Part shown: positions 1 to 7,186 of the stretch, in pieces
Position numbering within the stretch: position 1 is the stretch's first letter
Layout of the letters: the number at the start of each line of letters is the position of its first letter
DNA from: Nostoc punctiforme NIES-2108
Lineage (GTDB): Bacteria; Cyanobacteriota; Cyanobacteriia; Cyanobacteriales; Nostocaceae
Assembly: GCA_003326195.1 (NCBI GenBank)
Contig: LXQE01000165.1
Span: 1 to 33,735 of the forward strand
Direction of reading: 5' to 3'
DNA length: 33,735 nucleotides
Made by a program: the position numbers and the translations under genes
Notes under the pieces: generated by a model
What the model saw: only the letters and a program-made list of their open reading frames with translations
What the model was told of the DNA's origin: nothing
Databases searched by the model: none

Positions 1-155
1 GTTTTCACGAGAAAATTCGGGAAGATGGTTAGTGTTTTGATGAGAGATGCCCTGCAATACTTTTGTTTTCAAAGGGACAATATTTTGATTCCGGTTGTTG
101 CAATGCCGACCAGTGAGTCCGACCCATATTACTTGTTTTGTCTTTGAAAAGTTGA

Positions 156-185
156 AGAGTAAAAGCTAACAAAAACTTTTACTCT
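156..185. promoter_or_regulatory. Hairpin upstream of the replication gene
   Basis: A perfect 10-bp inverted repeat, AGAGTAAAAG and CTTTTACTCT, is separated by 10 bases. It lies about 100 bases before the start of the replication gene. It could be the terminator of a gene to the left, although no T run follows, or a regulatory or origin-associated structure. The sequence alone does not decide. Confidence 0.4.
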
Positions 186-226
186 GACTGACTCTTTAAT
201 CTTTCATCTGCTTAAAAGCTTTAACG

Positions 227-248
227 GCGGCACAGATTCAAGTGCCGC
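227..248. promoter_or_regulatory. Short GC-rich inverted repeat before the replication gene
   Basis: GCGGCAC and GTGCCGC form a 7-bp stem around an 8-base loop. It ends about 38 bases before the chosen start codon, so it would sit in the 5' untranslated leader and may affect replication gene expression. It could equally be an operator. Only the symmetry is seen. Confidence 0.35.
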
Positions 249-286
249 TCCATCTTCATGCGTCAAAAAAGAGAGGAAATACAGTC

Positions 287-3200
287 ATGTTTCGTATAAT
301 CGAAACCGATTCTCAAGCTCTACACTTACAAGAATGGTTAAATAGTGGCGTTGACGATGAAATCATTGCCCTGAATGTACGTTCGCTCCACGCCACAACA
401 CCTTACGAATACTTGCTCTACAGTCCCAAAATCTCCCGTCGCAATGATGGACGATTACGCGATCGCGATTTAAAGAAGTACCAGCACATTGAACTCGGCG
501 GCTGGTGGTGCAGTGGCGTTGACCCCCTCAACAACTACGTACTGATGATGTGGGGCTGTTTCAAACCCGACCATCCCCGACGCGATCGCCAAAAGATCCA
601 CAAATTCATCAAGTACGAACACCCATACAGAGAAGAGACACGCGCCTTCTTCCTCTTAGTGCCGAATCGCATTTGGGTGAAAGTTTCCAATCGTAGCGGT
701 ATTCCCATTACTGAAGAAGACTTGCAGCATCCTGGCGGTTTCTGGCGCTGGGTTTGGAAGCATAATGTGCCAGTGACAATTGTAGAAGGTGTCAAGAAAG
801 CGGGGGCATTACTGACTGCTGGTTATGCTGCGATCGCAATTCCAGGAGTAAACGCTGGATACCGCACACCTACTGATGAGTACGGTACTGCCATTGGTAA
901 ACCATTTCTGATTCCCGACTTGAAACATTTTGCAACACAGGGGAGACAGGTTAACATTTGCTTTGACCAGGACAACAAACCTGAAACAGTCCAGCGAGTC
1001 AGAACTGCTATCAGTCGTATGGGACGGCTGCTAGTAAATGAGGGTTGTTCGCTGCGAGTGATTGATTTACCGTTAGGGGCAGAGAAAGGGGTTGATGATT
1101 TTATTGTTGCTCACGGTCAACCTGCATTTGATGCACTCTACAATACGGCTGTTGCACTGGAGTTGTGGGAGATTAAACTGTTTACACTGCTAACTTACCC
1201 ACCAGCGATCGCACTTAACCAGCGCTTCTTGGATCACTTGCTTATTCCATCAGGTGAAAAACTGATTATCCTCAAAGCTCCCAAAGGCACTGGTAAAACC
1301 GAATGGCTGGCAACTGAGGTGGCAAAAGCACACGACCAAGAGAGACGGGTATTAATCATTACCCATCGCATCCAATTGGGTGAGGCTCTGTGCAATCGAT
1401 TCGGTGTTAACTATGTTACCGAAGTCCGCACGAATGAAACAGGCACATTGTTAGGATACGGGGTGTGCGTTGATTCACTGCATCAAGAAAGTCAGGCGCG
1501 ATTCAACCCTAACGATTGGTCAAACGATGTGATTATTATTGATGAATGTGACCAAGTTTTCTGGCATCTTCTCAATTCTGGTACGGAAGTGCAAAAACGT
1601 CGGGTGTCCGTTCTCAAAAATCTCAAACAACTGGTACAGAATGTTTTGGGCAGCAGTCAGGGAAAGATTTACTTGTCCAGTGCCGATGTGTCAGATACTG
1701 ATGTGAAGTATGTTTTATCACTCGCTGGTGAATATCGTGTCAATCCCTTCGTCATCGTCAACAATTATCGGGATAGTGCCGGAAACTGTTACAACTATTC
1801 TGGTAGTAATCCGAAGAATTTGATTGCTGCTCTTGATCGGGCGATCTCCGGGGGGCATCATCTACTATGTTGTTCTGCTCAAAAAGCTAAGTCTAAGTGG
1901 GGGACGCAAGCATTGGAAGAACATTTTCGCCGCAAATTCTCACATTTGCGAATCCTGCGAATAGACAGCGAATCTGTTGCTGATCCATCTCATGCGGCTT
2001 TCGGTTGTATCGCTCATCTGAACGAAATTCTCACCCAGTATGATTTGGTTATCGCTTCTCCAAGTTTGGAAACTGGGGTATCCATCGATATTCGAGGACA
2101 TTTTGATGGTGTATGGGGAATTTTTCAGGGAGTGCAGCCAGTTAATTCCGTGCGTCAGATGTTGGCACGGGTTAGGGAGACAGTTGATCGTCACATTTGG
2201 GTCAGAGAGTGGGGTATGGGCGTTGTGGGCAATGGTTCCACAACGATAGGAGGATTGTTAAGAAGTCAACACGTCGCTACACAGGCTAACATTGCGCTAT
2301 TGTCGGCGGCGGATAATGCGGATTTGAGCTATATTGACCAGAACTTCCAGCCCGAATCTTTGCAGACTTGGGGTAAGCGTGGTTCTGTCATCAACGTTGA
2401 GATGCGGCGCTATCGGGAGTCTGTGCTTGCGGGGTTAGTCGAGGATGGTTACACCGTTATTGATGCAGCCGATGTTGATGACGATGAGAGCGGGGCTGTA
2501 ATCGAGTCGGTTAAGGCGGCATCTGTTGAATTATATGCTGCGGAGTGTAAAGCGATCGCGGATTCTCCAACCATCTCTGATGCCGAACTCAAGAAGCTCC
2601 TTGACACAAGGGCAAAAACAAAAACTGAGCGACATCAGCAGCGCTTGGCTGAATTGTCCCGTCGCTATGAAATTGAAGTTACGCCTGATTTAGTTGAGAA
2701 GGATGATGACGGGTGGTATCCTCAGTTGCGAATGCACTATTATTTGACACTGGGACGGGAATTTCTGACGAACCGTGATGCTAAACGAGCAGCAGCGCAG
2801 TTAGAGGCTGGAGAGAATTCGATTTGGAAACCGGACTTTAACAAGGGGCAACTATTACCTGCTGTGTTGTTACTCGAAAATCTGAATCTGTTGCAGTTTC
2901 TTACACCAGACGTTCAGTTACGTGGCAGCGACGAGAAGATGCTGAAGTTAAAAGCCCTAGCTGTAACGCATCGGCACGTTATCAAGAATTACTTGAATGT
3001 TAGTATCTCGGAAAAACACACACCGATTGCGATCGCACAGAAACTACTTGCCAAGATTGATTTGAAGTTGAACTACGTTGGTCGGTTGGGTAAGCGTGAA
3101 AATCGGGAGTGCGTTTATCGGTTTATTGCCCCTGATGATCAGCGTGATTCGATTTTCCGCCAGTGGTTAAATCGGGATGAAGCATTTCAAAGTGAATTGG

Positions 3201-3361
3201 TGTCAGTCACTAATAATATAGTTTTATCGACACCAGTGATTGACACAATATCATACCACATTCCCCAAACGTCAGATAGGGAAATCCTTGGGTGGAAGGG
3301 GCTAAAGCTGAAAATAAATCAGGGTATGTCCTTGCACCGATGCAACGGAGAATGTTCTTAA
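287..3361 (+). CDS. CyRepA1-type plasmid replication protein, C-terminus altered by an IS
   Basis: Likely initiator of plasmid replication, combining a primase-like (DUF3854/TOPRIM-like) half with an NTPase/helicase-like half. In the first half an EGVKKAGAL block (around residue 167) and an ICFDQDNK block (around 224) resemble the acidic motifs of TOPRIM-like domains. In the second half APKGTGKTEW (around 331) is a Walker A and VIIIDECDQ (around 415) a Walker B. The ATG at 287 was chosen because AGAGGA lies about 9 bases upstream; an in-frame GTG at 242 lies in a hairpin and has no such site. The last 47 or so residues are encoded by the IS630 element that entered at 3217. Without the IS the frame would run on at 4244 and stop at 4273, giving about 986 residues. 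The original protein thus loses only about ten C-terminal residues and may still work. It is the main evidence that the replicon is a plasmid. Confidence 0.85.
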   Translation: MFRIIETDSQALHLQEWLNSGVDDEIIALNVRSLHATTPYEYLLYSPKISRRNDGRLRDRDLKKYQHIELGGWWCSGVDPLNNYVLMMWGCFKPDHPRRDRQKIHKFIKYEHPYREETRAFFLLVPNRIWVKVSNRSGIPITEEDLQHPGGFWRWVWKHNVPVTIVEGVKKAGALLTAGYAAIAIPGVNAGYRTPTDEYGTAIGKPFLIPDLKHFATQGRQVNICFDQDNKPETVQRVRTAISRMGRLLVNEGCSLRVIDLPLGAEKGVDDFIVAHGQPAFDALYNTAVALELWEIKLFTLLTYPPAIALNQRFLDHLLIPSGEKLIILKAPKGTGKTEWLATEVAKAHDQERRVLIITHRIQLGEALCNRFGVNYVTEVRTNETGTLLGYGVCVDSLHQESQARFNPNDWSNDVIIIDECDQVFWHLLNSGTEVQKRRVSVLKNLKQLVQNVLGSSQGKIYLSSADVSDTDVKYVLSLAGEYRVNPFVIVNNYRDSAGNCYNYSGSNPKNLIAALDRAISGGHHLLCCSAQKAKSKWGTQALEEHFRRKFSHLRILRIDSESVADPSHAAFGCIAHLNEILTQYDLVIASPSLETGVSIDIRGHFDGVWGIFQGVQPVNSVRQMLARVRETVDRHIWVREWGMGVVGNGSTTIGGLLRSQHVATQANIALLSAADNADLSYIDQNFQPESLQTWGKRGSVINVEMRRYRESVLAGLVEDGYTVIDAADVDDDESGAVIESVKAASVELYAAECKAIADSPTISDAELKKLLDTRAKTKTERHQQRLAELSRRYEIEVTPDLVEKDDDGWYPQLRMHYYLTLGREFLTNRDAKRAAAQLEAGENSIWKPDFNKGQLLPAVLLLENLNLLQFLTPDVQLRGSDEKMLKLKALAVTHRHVIKNYLNVSISEKHTPIAIAQKLLAKIDLKLNYVGRLGKRENRECVYRFIAPDDQRDSIFRQWLNRDEAFQSELVSVTNNIVLSTPVIDTISYHIPQTSDREILGWKGLKLKINQGMSLHRCNGECS

Positions 3362-3788
3362 TCTTGGACCAACAATTCTCAATCGGTGAAAAATCCGGGG
3401 AGTAAGGGGGGAGATAAATGAGGCTAGCTCCAGCAGCGATGATCAAAGCTTCAAGTTCATCACTTTTATGGATCGAGCAGTTATCCATGATCACGACTGC
3501 GCCAGGCCAAAGCTGAGGTACAAGCTTTTGAGCGATGAAGGCATCAAAGGTCAAGGCATCGATAGAACCTAAAGCACTCCACTGAGTGAGCAGTCCTTTC
3601 AAGCTAATAGCACCAATTACCGAGACATTTTTCCCCTTGCGATTTGGCTTTGGAGCATAGGCTCGTTCCCCTGATAAAGCGCGGGCACATTTGCGAATGA
3701 AGGATAGATTAACCCCCGATTCATCTAAGAAAATCAGATTTTCCACGGGTATTCCCCTCAAGAGTTTCCAGTACTCAAATCGGGACAA
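3210..3788 (-). CDS. IS630-family transposase, DDE part (ORF B)
   Basis: Carries the catalytic DDE/DDD core of an IS630 transposase, which cuts and rejoins the element's ends. Visible motifs in order are FLDESG (first acidic residue), VVIMDNCSIHKS (second) and LPPYSPDFSPIENCWSK (third, E). It has no good start of its own. The frame continues upstream as GTDEVQLSRFEYW, showing that it is made as a fusion with ORF A through a frameshift. The C-terminus runs through the left IS boundary and stops in flanking DNA. Near 3290 another frame reads RISLSDVWGMWYD, which looks more like a normal IS630 tail, so a second, disabling frameshift is possible. Confidence 0.75.
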   Translation of the reverse strand: MSRFEYWKLLRGIPVENLIFLDESGVNLSFIRKCARALSGERAYAPKPNRKGKNVSVIGAISLKGLLTQWSALGSIDALTFDAFIAQKLVPQLWPGAVVIMDNCSIHKSDELEALIIAAGASLIYLPPYSPDFSPIENCWSKIKNILRCIGARTYPDLFSALAPSTQGFPYLTFGECGMILCQSLVSIKLYY

Positions 3789-4244
3789 TTGGACTTCATC
3801 AGTGCCTTTTTTCGTGGGGTGGAGACTTTTTTTTGAGGTTTAGGTTGAGTTGAAAGCGAACCATCCGATTCACCGTGGCCACCCCAATTAACACCTCTGT
3901 TTTCTCGTAAAGTCGTTCCCGCAATTCGCTTAACGTCGCATCAGGCTGTGCTACGACGAGTTGACCCAGGATTTCTAGCTGTTCGGCATTCAACTTTGTT
4001 GGCGTCTGCTCAGTACGCACTTTGGCGCTAATCGTGCCAAATTTACGATGGCGTTTGAGTAAATTTTGGACAAAACTTAAGGTGACGCCAAAGTTTTTAG
4101 CCACTTTTCGTTGGGAAATGTCACCGCAGGCATAAGCATCAACAACTTTCTGACGCAAGTCGAGAGAGTAGGCTTTCATAGCGACCAGTTATCAGTAGAA
4201 TTGTTCTCTCCTAAGTGTACTGAACTGGACTGATAACCGCTATA
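3217..4244 (-). mobile_element. IS630-family insertion sequence inside the replication gene
   Basis: A unit of about 1.03 kb bounded by TA on both sides, as expected for IS630/Tc1-mariner elements that duplicate a TA target. The two ends are imperfect inverted repeats: the left end begins TATAGTTTTATCGACACCAG and the right end, read on the minus strand, begins TATAGCGGTTATCAGTCCAG. The transposase is read on the minus strand in two frames. The exact edge could be 2 bases further in at each side, depending on which TA is counted as target. Confidence 0.8.
3799..4179 (-). CDS. IS630-family transposase, DNA-binding part (ORF A)
   Basis: 126 residues with the helix-turn-helix of IS630 transposases: DLRQKVVDAY, then ISQRKVAKNFGVTLSFVQNL (about residues 21-40). 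It binds the terminal repeats. It ends just after an A8 run on the coding strand (T8 at 3827-3834); a shift at this run (+1 or -2) would join it to the DDE frame, giving about 340 residues, normal for the family. The run may be a site of transcriptional slippage or frameshifting, or simply an inactivating indel. The start ATG lies 65 bases inside the right end of the element, a normal position. Confidence 0.75.
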   Translation of the reverse strand: MKAYSLDLRQKVVDAYACGDISQRKVAKNFGVTLSFVQNLLKRHRKFGTISAKVRTEQTPTKLNAEQLEILGQLVVAQPDATLSELRERLYEKTEVLIGVATVNRMVRFQLNLNLKKKSPPHEKRH

Positions 4245-4431
4245 TCACAGCACATAATGCATCTATGACTTAAGAGGGATTTGTCGTCTCTCAAGAAACA
4301 TACAGCAGGAGAGAAATGGGGTTTTCTTACAGAGGCTAGGCTTTGCTTTAAGAGCGATGTCTACGACGGGCTGTCTGGTGTCGCTACTTCCTGTATTCCC
4401 AGATTCCCGCTCATCAGCTAGCCCATCACCA

Positions 4432-4665
4432 CCTTTCGCCCCCGCCATTGAGATTCTTAATCCCCTTGAGCTTTGGATTTTAAAAGCTAAATCTCCCAAA
4501 CTCCCCAAGGTGCTAAAAGTTAGTTGGGCTATAGAAGCGATCGCTCGTTTAGGGGGTTACTTGGAACATCGACGTAATACACCCATTGGTATCCAGGTAC
4601 TGTGGCGCGGCTGGTTAAAATTGCACGACCTCTGTGAAGGTTGGCAGCTTGCTAGAGAGACTTAA
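4432..4665 (+). pseudogene. C-terminal fragment of an IS4/Tn5-type transposase
   Basis: About 78 codons read like the C-terminal dimerisation region of IS4/Tn5-like transposases, with the characteristic IARLGGYLEHRRN and LWRGWLKLHDLCEGW blocks followed closely by the stop. No DDE core is present upstream: the open frame before about 4432 has a low-complexity serine and proline composition with no family resemblance. It is a relic of an element lost by deletion. It lies just after the original stop of the replication gene. Confidence 0.6.
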
Positions 4666-4700
4666 CGGGAAAAGTCAGGACGATTGATGAGCGTTGCAGC

Positions 4701-4790
4701 GTGATGCTGGAGTTTGACGTGAGTCCACCACACGGAAACTACAAAGGCATGAGCTATGGTCAATTGAGTGTATTGTTAAACTACAAGAGA
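4701..4790 (+). pseudogene. Possible transposase N-terminal scrap
   Basis: A short open stretch reads MLEFDVSPPHGNYKGMSYGQ, reminiscent of the N-terminal region of IS1634-type (DUF4277-like) transposases, which carry a PHGN-QGLS-G pattern. It runs into the 3' end of the convergent glycosyltransferase gene, where similarity ends. This is pattern memory only and could be chance. Confidence 0.25.
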
Positions 4791-7049
4791 TCAACGCCAG
4801 GTACGTAGAAGGGATTTTCCCACTAGCAGCGACCTGTTTAATATTAAAGATATGCCCCCATCGCTGTACACCTTCTTGAGCTTATTAATCACAAGAGAAA
4901 GTATTTCCATACCCGTCATATTAACATTAAGTTCAGATGTGTTTTGTGAAGGATTATCCCACAGCCAAGACGCACCATTTTGGTTCAATAAATGATAAAC
5001 CTCTGCACCATAATCTTGGTATAGCTGAGGATGTTCTTCAGCAATTAACTCATAAAGATAAAGCAGTTGTTCGCGGTTACCCTTTTGCAAGCGGGAATCA
5101 GAACGAATGCGATAAAAATAATGCAGTTCAGGAATTACAACTCCCAGCCAACCTTTTTCACACATATTAATCCAGCATTCGTAATCTTCTAAATTCTCTG
5201 CCAACACAGATTTCATACTGCCAGCAGCAAGGTAAGCAGCCTTTCGCACTACAGTACAAACACCAAGAGTATTGTGGCAAAGTAGATAAGGAAATTCCGT
5301 ATTCCAAGCTACCCAAACTTTTTCCGAATTACCAAACTCTTTAATCCAAGAAGCAACAAAACCGACATTTTTGTATTGCTTTAAAACCTTTGCTGCTTGT
5401 GTATAAAAACTTGGAGAAACTCTATCATCGGCATCTAGAAAAGCAATGTATTCACCACTGGCTATCTCTACCATTTTATTTCTTGCTGCGGCTACACCCA
5501 GGTTTTCAGAGTGAATGATTTTCAGGTTACTATATGTTCGGTCGATAACTGCTAGAGTTTCGAGACTCTTTTTCTCTGTACTACCATCATTGAAAATAAT
5601 CACTTCTAAGTCAGGATAGGTTGAGGCAAATACAGAGTTGAGTGTTTCACTTATATAGTGACCACAGTTGTAGAATGGAATGCAAATAGATATTCTACCT
5701 TTGATGCTTATATCTGTATCTACAACTAAAGATGAGGGATAAGAAACTTTGCCGTGAGGTAGATAGTTTAAAGAGGGAAAAATATTTCTATCTTTATGCT
5801 GCCCAATAACTTTTTTCAAATGTGCCATCCGTTTTGACAATACATTTTCCGGGGCAGAAATTTTCAAAATTAAAGTCCGAGCTTTTGACCCTAGCTCTAA
5901 AATTTCAGTTGTTGAATAACTGAGAACCTGGTTTAATTTATTAGCGAAATCATTACTGTTTTGCCAATCAAAAACTAAACCTCCTTGCATTGCTGCTGTT
6001 TGTAACATTTCTACATGACCAACAGCAGATGAGGCTAGAATCGCTTTACCTAAGAGCATAGACTCCAAGCAAGTATTAGGAAAATTTTCCCAGAGAGAGG
6101 GAAGAACTACGCACCACGCTTTCTTCACTCTTTCATATAGTTGTGCCTGGGGTAGAGGTGAAGAAATTATTAGTTTACCTGAATTAATATATTGACGATA
6201 TTTTTCTGTTAAATAAGCTTTCATATAACAGCCTTGGAGGTGATACCAAGTATCGCCACCAATGGCTGTAAGTTGAAAATTTATGCCTGCATCCCACAAC
6301 TGACTGCAAGCTTCTAACAAGGGGATAATACCCTTTCTAACCTCTAACCTACCGAAGTAAACTATATCTCCCGGCGTGGGTAAGGATAATGGTAATTGCT
6401 TTTTATATAAAAGTTTCTGAGGTGCTGGTAAAGGGATAATTTCAATGTCGAGATCAGGATTTAAAGTCGTTTTTACCTGCTGGGCAATATAATGAGTGGG
6501 AGCGAAAATTCCATCAGCAGCGAGGATGCAAAACTTTTCCATTCTTCCTACCCAGTAATCACAAAGATGATAACTAGGCATTTTGTCAGCAGGATAAAGC
6601 AGATATTGAGGACTATGTAGGTTGAGAACTATCGGTACTCTTTGTAGTTCTGGACAGCCTAATAACTTTTTTTGCAGTAAAAAATAAGCAATCCCACTAT
6701 AGTCTTCGCTCTCAATAATATCTGGTTGGCCATGAGTGCGAATATAATTAATCACTTCCTCTGCTAACTGATAGCTGATTGCCCCCCAGTAACCCATAAC
6801 GTTATGTGGGAAGGCTGGATGAGTTTCAGAACGTGGATGAGCTTTTGGGGAATTTAATAAATAAGTATCTTTAGGAACTATTTTAATAATTTTCAGCTTG
6901 TTTTTTTCTTCAATTCCTGTTTGAGGACTGCGCGCAAAAACAGTGATGTCATGTCCAGCATCAGAAAACATCGCCGCCATATTGCCGACATAGGTAGCAA
7001 TTCCACCAGCAGCTGGAGGACATTCACTGGCAATCAAAAATATCTTCAT
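4791..7049 (-). CDS. Bifunctional glycosyltransferase, GT4 then GT2
   Basis: Two sugar-transfer domains in one 752-residue chain. Residues 1-415 are a GT-B fold GT4 domain: N-terminal PPAAGGIATY loop, GRLEVRKG (233-240), and the E-x7-E motif ENFPNTCLE (E321, E329), which binds the nucleotide sugar. Residues 451-690 are a GT-A fold GT2 domain, with ISICIPFYNC at its start, NDGS (487-490) and the metal-binding DADD (539-542). Both sets of catalytic motifs look intact. The fusion suggests two consecutive transfers to the same glycan. The protein is probably cytoplasmic, since no signal peptide or membrane segment is evident. It is the second gene on the minus strand after the GT2-GT4 gene, 137 bases downstream of it, so the pair is probably one operon. 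Sugar donor and acceptor cannot be read from sequence. Confidence 0.85.
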   Translation of the reverse strand: MKIFLIASECPPAAGGIATYVGNMAAMFSDAGHDITVFARSPQTGIEEKNKLKIIKIVPKDTYLLNSPKAHPRSETHPAFPHNVMGYWGAISYQLAEEVINYIRTHGQPDIIESEDYSGIAYFLLQKKLLGCPELQRVPIVLNLHSPQYLLYPADKMPSYHLCDYWVGRMEKFCILAADGIFAPTHYIAQQVKTTLNPDLDIEIIPLPAPQKLLYKKQLPLSLPTPGDIVYFGRLEVRKGIIPLLEACSQLWDAGINFQLTAIGGDTWYHLQGCYMKAYLTEKYRQYINSGKLIISSPLPQAQLYERVKKAWCVVLPSLWENFPNTCLESMLLGKAILASSAVGHVEMLQTAAMQGGLVFDWQNSNDFANKLNQVLSYSTTEILELGSKARTLILKISAPENVLSKRMAHLKKVIGQHKDRNIFPSLNYLPHGKVSYPSSLVVDTDISIKGRISICIPFYNCGHYISETLNSVFASTYPDLEVIIFNDGSTEKKSLETLAVIDRTYSNLKIIHSENLGVAAARNKMVEIASGEYIAFLDADDRVSPSFYTQAAKVLKQYKNVGFVASWIKEFGNSEKVWVAWNTEFPYLLCHNTLGVCTVVRKAAYLAAGSMKSVLAENLEDYECWINMCEKGWLGVVIPELHYFYRIRSDSRLQKGNREQLLYLYELIAEEHPQLYQDYGAEVYHLLNQNGASWLWDNPSQNTSELNVNMTGMEILSLVINKLKKVYSDGGISLILNRSLLVGKSLLRTWR

Positions 7050-7186
7050 ATTCTTAGAGATGAAAAGTTGAGATTTTCTCTGGAATTAATGGGAATCACT
7101 TGTTCTCTCATCGCTGTGCAATTGTGGCCTTGCCTGCTTCACTGAGTCCAGTTAACCACAAAATTACGCCACTTCCTTTCATATAC

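Noticed and set aside
242..286. GTG start giving 15 extra residues to the replication protein
   Set aside because: It lies in an inverted repeat and lacks a ribosome binding site, while the ATG at 287 has AGAGGA at a good distance.
4263..4508. 81-residue minus-strand open frame
   Set aside because: Antisense to the IS4-type relic and without family resemblance.
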